A DNA stretch of 40,522 nt from an uncultured Prevotellaceae bacterium (GCA_902792635.1 CADBAG010000020.1:1-40522), one strand, 5' to 3'; shown: positions 15,381 to 25,263, numbered from the stretch's first letter. Translations and numbers: made by a program. The notes: generated by a model not told the origin, from the letters alone.

Positions 15381-16565
15381 TTATTTCTTTACTACTTTCT
15401 TCCCCTCAACAACATACACGCCACGCTTCGAGATCTTGTTGACCTTCTTTCCATCAAGCGTGTAGATGCCAGACGCTGCGGTTTTCTTATCTACGGTAAC
15501 ATCCTTGATACCCGTCACATAATCGTTGTAAGACATCACCCCCAACACATCAGCCGTACCTGCGGGGACACTCAGATAAGCCTTGTTAGCCGGAAGATAA
15601 GTAAGATCTGAAGCCTTCACAAATGCTAACTTGCCATCGGAGACGCCTAACACACGCATCGTCGAGGCATCATATTTCGTACGGTTATCGTGAACCTTCG
15701 TCGAAATCTTGTCGCAATAATAGTTGAAATAAACGCCTTTCAACTGGTTTTGCGCCAAGGCCGAGACCTTCGTGAGTTGTGGAGCGATCTTGTTTGAACT
15801 GTCTTTAGAAGAAGAACATTCTACCAAGACCGATGTTCCACCCGGGACAATGTCTCCAGCAGCAAAGGGTTTCAATACGGCCTTGCCGTCATAGATAGTA
15901 TACACTGAATAAACCGTTACGCCATCAGAAACGACTTTGAAGGGGAACTCAGCATAGAACGTATCATAATATTTGCCATCCAAAGAGAGTGTCGGAGCAA
16001 AGCCAACATAGTTGCTCGTCGAGGCATCAATCTTGGTGAAGTTCCAGAAAATACGGTTGTTACCGGCTGTCGTTCCTGTCTGACCGACCAGACCGGAATC
16101 AGGCAACGTGACACCCCAGATACGCTCTCCATCGACAATCTTATCTGGAGTCTGATAGTCATATTCTGTCAGAATAGCCTTACCATAAGAGCTGACATTA
16201 ACTGTGATTGCTGTACCCTTGGCATACTTCACCAATGTGAAAGCATAGCTTGTGATATCTTTCGTAGAGGTGCCCTGAGCTGAACAAATATAGTCGGAGC
16301 CACTCTTCGTCAAGTGAACAATCGTAGCTGGGTTAGACATAATCTTATTCGTATCGTTCAGAGAACGAAGCGCGTACAGGTCTGCATCTATACTCGAACC
16401 ATTTCTCCTGGCATAACCCTTGTTATCAAGCAAGGCAAGATAACGGTTGTTGGTGACATTCTGAACACGGTAATAACCCTCATCAAGACTTAACTTTGTC
16501 TGACCGAAAGCCATCAGCGGAAGGAATGCCATACTTGCTATCAGTAAACGATTATATTTCATCAT
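15381..16565 (-). CDS. Secreted protein with T9SS-like C-terminal tail
   Basis: From ATG 16565 the protein has 394 residues with a signal peptide ending MAFGQ. The body contains a short N-terminal segment of the kind DEGYYRVQNVTNNRYL, found in Prevotella surface proteins of unknown function. The C-terminus GIYTLDGKKVNKISKRGVY then VVEGKKVVKK resembles the short Prevotella version of the type IX secretion sorting tail (GIY-LDG-KV ... GIY-V-GKKV-K). It is therefore likely exported through or attached to the outer membrane. The frame extends to a TTG at 16577; ATG 16565 or 16562 is preferred. The function of the central part is unknown. No promoter of the TAnnTTTG type was seen just upstream. 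Confidence 0.75.
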   Translation of the reverse strand: MMKYNRLLIASMAFLPLMAFGQTKLSLDEGYYRVQNVTNNRYLALLDNKGYARRNGSSIDADLYALRSLNDTNKIMSNPATIVHLTKSGSDYICSAQGTSTKDITSYAFTLVKYAKGTAITVNVSSYGKAILTEYDYQTPDKIVDGERIWGVTLPDSGLVGQTGTTAGNNRIFWNFTKIDASTSNYVGFAPTLSLDGKYYDTFYAEFPFKVVSDGVTVYSVYTIYDGKAVLKPFAAGDIVPGGTSVLVECSSSKDSSNKIAPQLTKVSALAQNQLKGVYFNYYCDKISTKVHDNRTKYDASTMRVLGVSDGKLAFVKASDLTYLPANKAYLSVPAGTADVLGVMSYNDYVTGIKDVTVDKKTAASGIYTLDGKKVNKISKRGVYVVEGKKVVKK

Positions 16566-16577
16566 CTTTATAAACAA

Positions 16578-16623
16578 AAAAACATGCCTTATCGATGTAG
16601 AAGCACCAATAAGACATGTTTTT
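16578..16623 (-). terminator. Terminator after the OmpA-family gene
   Basis: AAAAACATGTCTTAT pairs with ATAAGGCATGTTTTT on the minus strand (arms 16609-16623 and 16578-16592, with one wobble or mismatch). A T-rich run follows the second arm. It lies between the OmpA gene and the next leftward gene. Confidence 0.75.
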
Positions 16624-16666
16624 AGATTTAATTATTGTTTCTCAAGAACTAACTTGGGACTATCAA

Positions 16667-17800
16667 TTAATATTTAGCCACAGCGATGACCACACGGTTG
16701 CGATCGTTCTCAGAGAACGGCTGTACGGTGTCACCCTTGCTGTCGACCGTGATACGGCTCTCGTCGATACCATAGCCCTTGAGCATCTTAGCAACCTTCT
16801 CTGCACGCTCCTGAGCGAGCTTAGCGTTGATCTTAGCGTTACCTGTGCCAGCGTCAGCATAACCTGTGACGGACACCTTAGCATCCTTGTGCTCATTGAG
16901 GAAGTCAGCGATATCCTGAACCTTCTTCTCCTGAGCAACATCTACATCGGTCTTAGCGATTGTGTAGTAAACGTTACGCTGCATCTGATCGTGCTTCTCC
17001 ACAACAGGAGCTGGCTTCTCAACAACCTTCTCTACGACACGCTCAACAACCTGAGGAGCCGGAGCAGGGATCTCACGCTTGTTGTAGCTCTTACCAAGGT
17101 TGATCTTGATACCAGCTAATGCATTGAAGTACCAGTCGGGGTTACCAGCCTTCTTAGAGTTGTAGTGGTCGCTCAGCACGTTGGCACCGACCTCAAGACC
17201 GAGAGCCACACGATCACTCACGCGGAAGTCACCGGCGAGAGCAGCATGACCGAAGCCACGCACCTTCGTGCCATCCCAGAGATACTGGAGGTTCTGGCCA
17301 GCGTAAGAGTCACCAACCTTCGTAGCTGCACGTACAGCTGCGTCAACATCATGAGCCTCATCGTTGTTCCAGGCGATGTTAGCACCGCCACCGATCAGGA
17401 AACTGAGGTTGAAGATACGGTTAGGATTGAAGCCACAGAGCAGGTTTGACAGGTTGAATGTCAGATCGAGCTGTGGAGCTACATAGTTGTACTTCCACTT
17501 GTAAGTGGTGTTGTTAGCAGCTAAGTCCCAGCCGCCCTTGCTCTGCCAAGCGTTAGCAGAGAGACGCAGGCCGAAGACAGGGTTGAACTGATAGCCGATG
17601 CCGAGCTGTGCGTTCGGAGAGAGCAGTTTGCCGAATGAGATCTCACCTAATGTGTACTGTCCACCGATCTGGCCCTGAATATAGAAATGAGGAACAAAAT
17701 CGTAAACGGTCTTCGCACCTTCCTCAGCGGGTTTCTGTGCGAATGCTGTCATGCTGGCGCAGAGAGCCAGACCTGACAAAACTACCTTATATAATTTCAT
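16667..17800 (-). CDS. OmpA family outer-membrane protein
   Basis: The 377-residue protein has a signal peptide ending MTAFAQ, an N-terminal eight-strand-type beta-barrel (residues about 30-235), a linker with repeated PAPQVVERVVEKVVEKPAPV, and a C-terminal OmpA domain (about 275-377). The OmpA domain motif TGYADAGTGNAKINAKLAQE with RAEKVAKML and NDRNRVVIAV is complete and should bind peptidoglycan. It therefore links the outer membrane to the cell wall. It starts 20 bases after the stop of a coiled-coil lipoprotein gene, so both are probably on one transcript. It ends in the hairpin at 16578-16623. Confidence 0.93.
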   Translation of the reverse strand: MKLYKVVLSGLALCASMTAFAQKPAEEGAKTVYDFVPHFYIQGQIGGQYTLGEISFGKLLSPNAQLGIGYQFNPVFGLRLSANAWQSKGGWDLAANNTTYKWKYNYVAPQLDLTFNLSNLLCGFNPNRIFNLSFLIGGGANIAWNNDEAHDVDAAVRAATKVGDSYAGQNLQYLWDGTKVRGFGHAALAGDFRVSDRVALGLEVGANVLSDHYNSKKAGNPDWYFNALAGIKINLGKSYNKREIPAPAPQVVERVVEKVVEKPAPVVEKHDQMQRNVYYTIAKTDVDVAQEKKVQDIADFLNEHKDAKVSVTGYADAGTGNAKINAKLAQERAEKVAKMLKGYGIDESRITVDSKGDTVQPFSENDRNRVVIAVAKY

Positions 17801-17820
17801 GATTACTGTCTATTAAAGAA

Positions 17821-19992
17821 TTATTTTACGTTCAGGGTGTACTTTCTTGCCATTACCTTACCGGTGTAGTCAACAGCCTCGTAAACGACGGTGTAAGTCT
17901 CGCCGCTCTTCAGGCCCTCAACATTCACCTCATAGTCATCACCAGAGATGACCTTAGCATAGCGGACATCACTACCACTGTAGACCTTCACGAACTTCTT
18001 GTAAGCGGGAGCTAAGAGGCTGTAAGTGTAAGAGGTAGGAACGAGCTTGATGCTGGAACCTGTCACGGTAGCACCGGCAGCTGTCAGACGATGCACACCT
18101 GCTACGCCCTGGGCGTTGGTGCCAACGAAGAGCATGCAAGGATGGAGCGCAGCCTTCTTCACGCGGTTGAACCAGTAAGCATAACGGCTGTTGAGGTTGT
18201 CGAGATAAGAATCGATCTTCTTAAGAGCCTCCTTCTTGGCATCGTCAACAGCTGTAGAATAGCCGAGAGCCGTGTTCAGGTCAGCGAGCATGTTGTTGAC
18301 ATCGCCATAGTTGTTGTTGTAAGCCTCGATAGCAGCCTCCAGGTTTGAAGCAGCCTCTGAGTTAACAGTGCAGAGCAGGTCCGTCAGCTGACTAGCGGTC
18401 AGTTTCAGATAGCCGTCAGCTGTAGCTGTCGTGCCATCGCTCTTCTTACCGGTTACATTTGCAGTGAGCTTGTAATTTTTGCCGTCCTTGGTAATCTTAC
18501 CTAAGCTGTTCACATAAGTGATCTTGCTCAAACCGGTACCATTGACCTTCACCGTCTGCAGCTTGATGCTGTTGATGAAGTTAGCGAGGTGACGCTCAGC
18601 ATAGCCAATGCCGGGGATATGATCAGCATTAGCGATGTTATCGAATGCACCGAAGCTCAGCGGCTGGAAAGCACCCGTGAGGATGTTAGCCTGACCGAAG
18701 TTCTTAGCAGTAGTTGTTTTAGTACCGTTTTTCAGACCGAAGTTTGTGGTCAAGCCATACAGAGAGTATGAGTTCAAATTGTCATAGATGGTCTTCACAG
18801 CCTCCTTAGCCAACTGCTTCAGAGAAGACTTTGTCTGATCACGCTCAGTGACAAGTCTCTTCAGAGCAGCCTTCAGCTGTTCCTTATTAGCGATAGAAAG
18901 TTTAACCTGATCGAGATTATCTGCGCTAATAGTAGCCTTGAATGCACGCACATTGCTGTTCTCTGCAGCACGTGTGTAGCCGGTCTTCAAATCATAGTCG
19001 ACCTTGCCTTCATCTTTCAGAGTGATAGGAGACGTCTTACCGTTGGTTGTCTCTAAGGAGAAGTTCAAGCCTTTATAAACAGTGCTGGGGTTCACGGTCA
19101 CATACAGTGTTCCGGCATTACCCTCAGCGCCATCTTGATCGAGCAGTAAGCCCGAGCCAATCGTAGCCTGATCACCCTCAATATCAACTGCCGTCAGGCT
19201 TGCCTCGTCAGCATCAGTATAGAAATAATCGGCATCCTTGGTCGGGAACACGAATGCGCCATTGGCATTGTTGCCATAGTAGGTGAGCAGAGTGTTAGAA
19301 GAGATACCAGCCTCCTGGAAGTTGAATGAACCTGCAGCTGGGCTGTAAGTAGCCTGTACAATCGTGTTCGTCACGAGAGAAGTAAGCAGGTCGTTGCAGA
19401 AGTCATCGAGGATGGCAATCTTCTTGGTCAGGAGGAGAGAATCAGCGGATTCCTTGTCAGAAAGAGCGTTGTATTTGCCCATCAACTCCTCATCCTTAGC
19501 CACGAGGTTAGGAATAGTTGTATTCTTTAATTCATCAAGGATAGCTCTCCATGATGTATCGTCTTTCGGCAGATTGTCAATCTGATTCTGCAGATTCTGA
19601 ATCTGCTGTGTCCAGTAGTTGTTGCTTTCTGTGAACTTCTGCTCCCAATCAGCCTTGTCCTGAGCATACTGATTAGCCCATTTGATAGAGTCAGCGGTAT
19701 ACTTGCTACCCCATGCAATAGAGTCACTGGCAAAGCGAGTCTTCAAAGCGGCAAGATCGTTCTGCAGGTTAGAGATTGGAGTAGACCAATCAGGGCAGTT
19801 GCACTGTTTGATAGCATCGATCTTGTCCTGCAGATCCTTGATTTGCTGCTGCAAACTTGCATTGAGACTGGCAATGCTGTTGTTCGTCTGCTGGATGTCG
19901 TCACTCTCAGTATCCTTACAAGATACCAGAGCACTGGACCCAGAAGCGACCAAAGCCGCAATCATTAATGTTCCGAGTACTTTGTTTTTCAT
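17821..19992 (-). CDS. Large coiled-coil surface lipoprotein, unknown role
   Basis: The 723-residue protein has a lipoprotein signal (ALVSC, modified Cys at about residue 26). The following residues, up to about 190, are heptad-rich (SLNASLQQQIKDLQDKIDAI and later QIQNLQNQIDNL), with repeated WGSKYTADSIKW-type units. The central part (200-340) is strand-rich, then a helix-rich region (380-480) and a C-terminal Ig-like or strand domain ending YTVVYEAVDYTGKVMARKYT follow. Its beginning resembles Bacteroidota lipoproteins labelled DUF4988/PL29 N-terminal. It is probably a cell-surface or periplasmic protein. The promoter is at 20046-20053, and the OmpA gene follows after 20 bases. Confidence 0.75.
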   Translation of the reverse strand: MKNKVLGTLMIAALVASGSSALVSCKDTESDDIQQTNNSIASLNASLQQQIKDLQDKIDAIKQCNCPDWSTPISNLQNDLAALKTRFASDSIAWGSKYTADSIKWANQYAQDKADWEQKFTESNNYWTQQIQNLQNQIDNLPKDDTSWRAILDELKNTTIPNLVAKDEELMGKYNALSDKESADSLLLTKKIAILDDFCNDLLTSLVTNTIVQATYSPAAGSFNFQEAGISSNTLLTYYGNNANGAFVFPTKDADYFYTDADEASLTAVDIEGDQATIGSGLLLDQDGAEGNAGTLYVTVNPSTVYKGLNFSLETTNGKTSPITLKDEGKVDYDLKTGYTRAAENSNVRAFKATISADNLDQVKLSIANKEQLKAALKRLVTERDQTKSSLKQLAKEAVKTIYDNLNSYSLYGLTTNFGLKNGTKTTTAKNFGQANILTGAFQPLSFGAFDNIANADHIPGIGYAERHLANFINSIKLQTVKVNGTGLSKITYVNSLGKITKDGKNYKLTANVTGKKSDGTTATADGYLKLTASQLTDLLCTVNSEAASNLEAAIEAYNNNYGDVNNMLADLNTALGYSTAVDDAKKEALKKIDSYLDNLNSRYAYWFNRVKKAALHPCMLFVGTNAQGVAGVHRLTAAGATVTGSSIKLVPTSYTYSLLAPAYKKFVKVYSGSDVRYAKVISGDDYEVNVEGLKSGETYTVVYEAVDYTGKVMARKYTLNVK

Positions 19993-20045
19993 GGTACAAA
20001 AATTTATATAATATACTATCTTTCTCTATCTACCACTTCACGCTG

Positions 20046-20053
20046 CAAAGATA
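20046..20053 (-). promoter_or_regulatory. Bacteroidota -7 promoter motif for lipoprotein-OmpA operon
   Basis: TATCTTTG on the minus strand, 53 bases before the ATG at 19992. No clear -33 box. Confidence 0.65.
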
Positions 20054-20159
20054 CGAAAATTTTCTTATCCATATCGTTTTTGAAGAACTTTTTTTATTGC
20101 AAAAATATTAAATTACCACATTTCTTAAGCTAAAGCAAGTTTTATTGGAGATTATTTGC

Positions 20160-20167
20160 TATCTTTG
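20160..20167 (+). promoter_or_regulatory. Bacteroidota -7 promoter motif for the TonB receptor operon
   Basis: TATCTTTG, 34 bases before the ATG at 20202. It is divergent with the motif at 20046-20053, with an AT-rich stretch between them. Confidence 0.65.
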
Positions 20168-20201
20168 CAACCTATTTCCATAATAACCAAACATCATTTT
20201 T

Positions 20202-22751
20202 ATGCAGAAGAAGCTTCTAATGGCTTTGGCCGCCTTAGGCTCAGTCTCAATGGCTTATGCCCAGCAAGACTCTGTCAATGTGGGCGAGCAGGCTTTCACC
20301 TTCACAGAGGCACAGCTCGGCGAGGATGAGAACGTCACGCAGAGCGTGAGCATCATCTCTTCCGGCACCAACGCCTATGCCAACGAGGTGGGTTACCGCT
20401 GGAGCCCCATGCGGTTCAAATACAGGGCCTACAACGCTAAGTATAACGACATCTACATCAACGGCAACCCCGTGAACGACATTGAGCGCGGTTCCTTCCG
20501 CTACTCCTTCGTCGGCGGTCTGAACAACCAGACGCGCAGCATGGAGTCGGCACTGCCCTTCGAGGACAACAACTTCTCCATGACGGGTCTCGGCGGAAGC
20601 AACAACTACAACTTCCGCCCCTCTGCCATGCCGGTGGGTCAGCGCCTCTCGCTCGCTGGTGCCAACCGCAACTACACGCTGCGCGGCATGTACAGCTACA
20701 ACTCCGGTCTCAACGACAAAGGATGGGCATGGTCGGCAGGCCTCACCTACCGCTGGGCCAACCGCGGCTACGTAGAAGGCACGTTCTACAACTCTTTGAG
20801 TTACTTCCTCGGTTTGGAGAAGGTGTTCAACGACCACCACTCCCTCTCGCTCGTCACCTGGGGTAACCCCACGGAGCGCGGCACACAGAGCGCCTCGACG
20901 GATGAGATGTACTGGCTCGCCAATGACTACAACTACAACCCCAACTGGGGCTATCAGAACGGCAAGAAGCGTAATTCACGTGTCGTCAACGATTATGCAC
21001 CGGCTGCCTTGCTGACGTGGGACTTCAAGATCGACGACGGCATGAAGCTCACGACCTCGCTCCTCGGCAAGTACTCCATGTACAGTAGCACACGTCTGAA
21101 CTACAACAACGCAACAAACCCGGCACCCGACTACTACAGTCTCATGCCGAGCTATTTCTATGACGTATGGGGAACAAGCTCCAGTACGATGAGCGCCTCT
21201 GATCTCGCAGCCTGGACAGCTGCCCGCGACTACCTCATGGCCTCGAAGGCCAACCGTCAGATCAACTGGGACCGTCTCTACTATTCCAACAAGATGGCCT
21301 CGGCGCAAGGTGCTGACGCTATGTACTACCAGCAGGCTTACCACGACGACCAGCTCGCCTTCAGTCTGTCCTCCGCTCTGCACACGGACCTGACAAAGAA
21401 CAGCACGCTGAACCTCGGCCTTAACCTCAGTACGAACAAAGGCATGCACTATCAGACGATGGAGGATCTGCTCGGCGCTACCACTTTCCACAACAGCAAC
21501 TATTATGTCATCGGCACCTATGCCGAGAACGCCTCGCAGGTCTTCTACGACCTCAACGACGGCAGCACGCCGAAAGAGGTGCATAAAGGTGACCGCTTCG
21601 GCTACGACTATAACGTCTTTGTCAACCGTGCTCAGGCATGGGCAGGCTACGACGTCAACCTCAACTTCATGCGCTTCTTCGTCAACGGACGCATCGGTGG
21701 CACCTCACTGCAGCGCGACGGTAAGATGCGCAACGGTCTCGCTCCCAACAACTCTTACGGCAAGAGCAGCACAGCACACTTCCTCGACGGCGGCGGTAAG
21801 GCTGGCGCGAACATCAACCTCGGACGTGGCAACACGCTCACCCTCGGTGCTGGCTACGAGTGGAAAGCGCCGACAGCAAACGTCGCTTTCTCCTCTCCGC
21901 AGATCAACAACGACTTCGTCAAAGACCTCAAGACTGAGAAGATCTTCTCCTCCGAGATCGGCTATCAGCTGCAGAACAGCTGGCTGCACGCTAACATCCA
22001 GGCTTACTACACCCGCCTGCAGGATGTGACGGAGTACAGCATGTTCTATTACGACAGCAATAAATCATTCTCTTACGTCTCCCTCTCCGGCATCGCCAAG
22101 CATTATTATGGTGTGGAGGCAGGGCTCGACTTTAAACTGTCATCGACATTCAGCATCAACACCCTCGCTACCATCAGCGAAGCCAAATATGCCAACAACG
22201 CCAACGTGCGCTACATGCTCTCCAACGATGGCAAATACTACGACGACATCGTGGTGAACAAGAACATGCGCGAGGGTGGCACGCCGCTGTCGGCTTATTC
22301 TATCGACCTCGCCTACCATTCCAATGGCTGGTTCATCGACCTCATCGGCAACTACTACGACCGTATATATCTCTATTATACTCCAGTTAGCCGTTACTAT
22401 TCGAACCTGCCGCTACTGAAGGATGCTTCCGGCAACACGGTCATGGATGAGAACGGTAACCCGATGCACGATATCTCCAAGGTTCCTTCACAGGCCAAAG
22501 GCAAGGGCGGCTTCATGCTCGACGCCTCCGTGGGCAAGAGCATCTACATCGGCAAGCACCAGATGTCCATCAACCTCATGCTTACCAACATCCTCAACAA
22601 CCGCAAGCTCGTCACCGGTGGTATGGAGCAGAACCGTCAGACCTATGACGACAGCGGTGAGACCATCCGCACATACACCTTCCTCACCAACCCGAAGAAG
22701 TTCTATGTCAACGGCATCAACGGCATGCTCATCGTAACTTATAAATTATAA
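20202..22751 (+). CDS. TonB-dependent receptor
   Basis: The 849-residue outer-membrane protein has a signal peptide ending MAYAQQ. A short plug domain is visible at about residues 45-140 (MRFKYRAYNAKYNDIYINGN then PVNDIERGS), followed by a long beta-barrel with paired aromatic strands ending in GMLIVTYKL. It lacks the N-terminal carboxypeptidase-like domain common in SusC proteins, so it is of the smaller type. The substrate is unknown. It heads an operon with a DUF5689 lipoprotein (15 bases downstream) and a second surface lipoprotein. Codon choice is strongly biased to C-ending codons, consistent with high expression. Such DUF5689 sets may serve uptake of a polymer-derived nutrient, which is inference. 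Confidence 0.9.
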   Translation: MQKKLLMALAALGSVSMAYAQQDSVNVGEQAFTFTEAQLGEDENVTQSVSIISSGTNAYANEVGYRWSPMRFKYRAYNAKYNDIYINGNPVNDIERGSFRYSFVGGLNNQTRSMESALPFEDNNFSMTGLGGSNNYNFRPSAMPVGQRLSLAGANRNYTLRGMYSYNSGLNDKGWAWSAGLTYRWANRGYVEGTFYNSLSYFLGLEKVFNDHHSLSLVTWGNPTERGTQSASTDEMYWLANDYNYNPNWGYQNGKKRNSRVVNDYAPAALLTWDFKIDDGMKLTTSLLGKYSMYSSTRLNYNNATNPAPDYYSLMPSYFYDVWGTSSSTMSASDLAAWTAARDYLMASKANRQINWDRLYYSNKMASAQGADAMYYQQAYHDDQLAFSLSSALHTDLTKNSTLNLGLNLSTNKGMHYQTMEDLLGATTFHNSNYYVIGTYAENASQVFYDLNDGSTPKEVHKGDRFGYDYNVFVNRAQAWAGYDVNLNFMRFFVNGRIGGTSLQRDGKMRNGLAPNNSYGKSSTAHFLDGGGKAGANINLGRGNTLTLGAGYEWKAPTANVAFSSPQINNDFVKDLKTEKIFSSEIGYQLQNSWLHANIQAYYTRLQDVTEYSMFYYDSNKSFSYVSLSGIAKHYYGVEAGLDFKLSSTFSINTLATISEAKYANNANVRYMLSNDGKYYDDIVVNKNMREGGTPLSAYSIDLAYHSNGWFIDLIGNYYDRIYLYYTPVSRYYSNLPLLKDASGNTVMDENGNPMHDISKVPSQAKGKGGFMLDASVGKSIYIGKHQMSINLMLTNILNNRKLVTGGMEQNRQTYDDSGETIRTYTFLTNPKKFYVNGINGMLIVTYKL

Positions 22752-22766
22752 TGAAAGGAGAATATC

Positions 22767-23636
22767 ATGAAGAAGAATATCATCAAGACAAATATCATCA
22801 AGGCCTCTTCGCTGATCCTCCTTGCCCTGCTGTGCGGTCTCTTCGCATCCTGCATGAACGGCGACTGGGATGAGCCGGACAACACGCAGGCTCCCTTCGG
22901 CAACAACAGTCTGACGGAGAGCAATGTTATCACGATCGCTGAACTTATCAAGAAGTACCCCAACGTCTTCGCCTCCACCGACCAGAACCAGGAGATCACG
23001 GAAGATATCCAGATCAAAGGCCGCGTCACGGGCAATGACCTCGGCGGCAACATCTACAAGCAGATCATCCTCCAGGACAACACCGCGGCGATCATCATCG
23101 CCGTCAACGAAGGCGGTCTCTTCGGCCACCTCGCCGAGGGACAGGAGATCCTCGTCAACCTCAAAGGACTCTACATCGGCGGCTACCGTAAGATGCCGGA
23201 GATAGGCTATCCCTACAACGGCAACAGCATCGGACGTATGCAGAAGGATATCTGGGAGAAGCACTACAAGCTTATCGGCTCGCCCGACACCACGGTCATC
23301 AAGGCTGTCGACTTCAACTCCATCAAGGGCGACATGAACGACAACTGTGGCAAGCTCGTCACGCTGAGAGGCATCACCTTCAGCAGTGCTGACGGCAAGG
23401 CTACATTCACCACAGGCTCATCTGTGGGCAACGCCGTGAACCAGACGCTCGACGGCTACGGCTCCAATGTCGTCATACGCACAAGCACCTATGCCGACTT
23501 CGCCGCCATGGTCCTGCCTTACGATGCCACGGCTAAGAAGAAGCTCAGCGCGGACATCACGGGTATCGCCACACGTTACAACAACACTTGGCAGATCCTC
23601 ATCCGCAAGACCAGCGACATAAAGATCAACAACTAA
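22767..23636 (+). CDS. DUF5689 lipoprotein
   Basis: The 289-residue protein has a lipobox (GLFASC, Cys near residue 29). The body, from TITELIKKYPNVF-like ITIAELIKKYP through IQIKGRVTGNDLGGNIYKQI and ILQDNTAAIIIAV, matches DUF5689. That domain is an OB-fold type found in surface lipoproteins paired with TonB receptors. A second strand-rich segment (CGKLVTLRGITFSSADGK) repeats the same theme near residue 195. It may act as the substrate-capturing partner of the receptor at 20202, in analogy to SusD-type partners. The ATG at 22767 follows the receptor stop by 15 bases. Confidence 0.85.
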   Translation: MKKNIIKTNIIKASSLILLALLCGLFASCMNGDWDEPDNTQAPFGNNSLTESNVITIAELIKKYPNVFASTDQNQEITEDIQIKGRVTGNDLGGNIYKQIILQDNTAAIIIAVNEGGLFGHLAEGQEILVNLKGLYIGGYRKMPEIGYPYNGNSIGRMQKDIWEKHYKLIGSPDTTVIKAVDFNSIKGDMNDNCGKLVTLRGITFSSADGKATFTTGSSVGNAVNQTLDGYGSNVVIRTSTYADFAAMVLPYDATAKKKLSADITGIATRYNNTWQILIRKTSDIKINN

Positions 23637-23668
23637 TCCATCTTACACATTATTATATATAGACAACT

Positions 23669-25141
23669 ATGAAAAACATATTGAAACTCGCCATAGCCTT
23701 CATGGCACTCTTCTCCTTCGCCGCATGCTCCGACGTGCCCATGCCATACGACGAGCCGGGAACAAGCAATAACGATAACGACAGCACCACAACTGGCACC
23801 TATCTTAACGAGACTTTCGAGACCAGTTTCGGCAAGTTCACCAATGTCACCGTTAAAGGAAATGCATGGGTCATCGATTTCAAGACCGCTAAAGCAACGG
23901 GTTACGAAAGCAGCAGCAAGACGACGACAGCCTCTGAGGCTTACCTCGTCTCGTCTCCCGTGGACCTGACAAAATCAACAGCTGCCTACCTGCAGTTCGA
24001 TTATATCCTCCGTTATGTTCGTGCCGGACAGACAGAGAACAAGGTGCTTATCACCAGCAACTACACTGGCGATCCGTCTACAACAACATGGACTGACATC
24101 ACCGGCACACTGACCGAGGGCTCCGACTGGAATACCTTCTCCACTTATAAGAAGAACATCCCATCCGACTTCCTTGGCAAGAACAATGTCGTTATCGCGC
24201 TGATGTACTCTTGCACCACATCTTCTTCTACCATTGAGGTCAAGAACCTGATCATGAAAGATGGCACGGTAGAGGAAAGTGGCACGACGCCAGAGAAGCC
24301 TGCCACCGGTGAGGCTAAGGGCTCAGGCACACAAGCCGATCCTTACAACGCCGCCGCTGCCAACAAGGCTGCTTCTGCCCTCTCTTCCTCTGACAAGAAA
24401 GAGAACGTCTATGTGACAGGTATCATCAGCAAAGTGGGCGAATTCAACTCAAAGTTTAGTGAGCTGAGCTATTACATCTCCGACGACGGCAAGGAGAGCA
24501 GCGAGCAGTTCTACGTCTATGGCGGTTTAGGCAAGGATGGTGCAAAGTTCACCAGTGCATCGGATCTGAAGGTTGGTCAGAAAGTGACCGTAGTAGGTAC
24601 GCTCATCAACTTCCAAGGAAACACGCCGGAGATGCAGTATGGCTCCAAGATCGTCTCGCTGGAAGGAGAGGGCAGTGGCGCAACGACTCCGGAGACACCA
24701 GCCACCGGTGAGGGAGTAAGCATCAGCGGCAATATCTTGACACTGACCAATACCAAAGCAACAGCCGGGACAGAAACAGCGACGATCGACTTGAGTCAAC
24801 AAGGCTTTGAAGATAAGGAACCCGTCACTGAGGCTAAATTCTCTGATGGCACAACCATCACCTTTGGTAAGGGCAATGGAACTAACACTCCGACCTTCTA
24901 CACAAAGACCAAGGGCGTGCGTGTCTATCTCAACAATACCATTACTTTCAACGCTTCAAAGCCCATCGCAAAGATTGTATTCACCTGTGACGTGTACAAC
25001 GGAACGAACGAGGTAGGCAACAAGACAGCAACAGTAACGTTCTCCGGTAACACCGCTGTCTACACCAATGCCGACCCCAATCCGGAAAAAGGCGGCGTGC
25101 AGCTCCGCGTACAGACTATCACCATCACTTACGCAAAGTAA
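23669..25141 (+). CDS. Large surface lipoprotein with OB-fold segment, DUF5689 partner
   Basis: The 490-residue lipoprotein (FAACSD, Cys near residue 20) has three parts. Residues about 40-200 form a jelly-roll of the choice-of-anchor type (LNETFETSFGKFTN, YLQFDYILRY). A threonine/proline linker follows. Residues about 215-330 carry an OB-like domain (DPYNAAAANKAASAL, ENVYVTGIISKVGEFNSKF, VGQKVTVVGTLINFQGNTP). The last 140 residues are strand-rich (AKIVFTCDVYNG). The middle domain resembles DUF6359-type repeats seen in nucleic-acid-related or hydrolase proteins of Bacteroidota. It is the third gene of the TonB receptor operon, 32 bases after the DUF5689 gene. Substrate unknown. Confidence 0.75.
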   Translation: MKNILKLAIAFMALFSFAACSDVPMPYDEPGTSNNDNDSTTTGTYLNETFETSFGKFTNVTVKGNAWVIDFKTAKATGYESSSKTTTASEAYLVSSPVDLTKSTAAYLQFDYILRYVRAGQTENKVLITSNYTGDPSTTTWTDITGTLTEGSDWNTFSTYKKNIPSDFLGKNNVVIALMYSCTTSSSTIEVKNLIMKDGTVEESGTTPEKPATGEAKGSGTQADPYNAAAANKAASALSSSDKKENVYVTGIISKVGEFNSKFSELSYYISDDGKESSEQFYVYGGLGKDGAKFTSASDLKVGQKVTVVGTLINFQGNTPEMQYGSKIVSLEGEGSGATTPETPATGEGVSISGNILTLTNTKATAGTETATIDLSQQGFEDKEPVTEAKFSDGTTITFGKGNGTNTPTFYTKTKGVRVYLNNTITFNASKPIAKIVFTCDVYNGTNEVGNKTATVTFSGNTAVYTNADPNPEKGGVQLRVQTITITYAK

Positions 25142-25164
25142 TCTACAACAAGATTACTCAAACT

Positions 25165-25250
25165 GCACTAAACTTAGTGCGATTTTCATTCAAAATCGCA
25201 CTGAGTTCAGTGCATTTTTGTGTTAAAACTGCACTAAACTTAGTGCAGTT
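25165..25250 (+). promoter_or_regulatory. Three palindromes phased at 33 bp upstream of an ATPase gene
   Basis: Palindromes occur at 25165-25180 (GCACTAAACTTAGTGC), 25198-25213 (GCACTGAGTTCAGTGC) and 25231-25246 (GCACTAAACTTAGTGC). The third extends to 11-bp arms at 25227-25250. Starts are exactly 33 bp apart, about three helical turns. The third palindrome ends 17 bases before the -7 motif of the downstream promoter. An inverted repeat GTGCGATTTT/AAAATCGCAC (25177-25201) overlaps the first two. I interpret these as operator-like protein-binding sites. Confidence 0.75.
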
Positions 25251-25263
25251 CGCTATTTATTGC

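Noticed and set aside
25165-25263. Three 16-bp repeats with 17-bp spacers, CRISPR-like
   Set aside because: Repeats and spacers are far too short, repeats are palindromes beside a promoter, and no cas genes are present.
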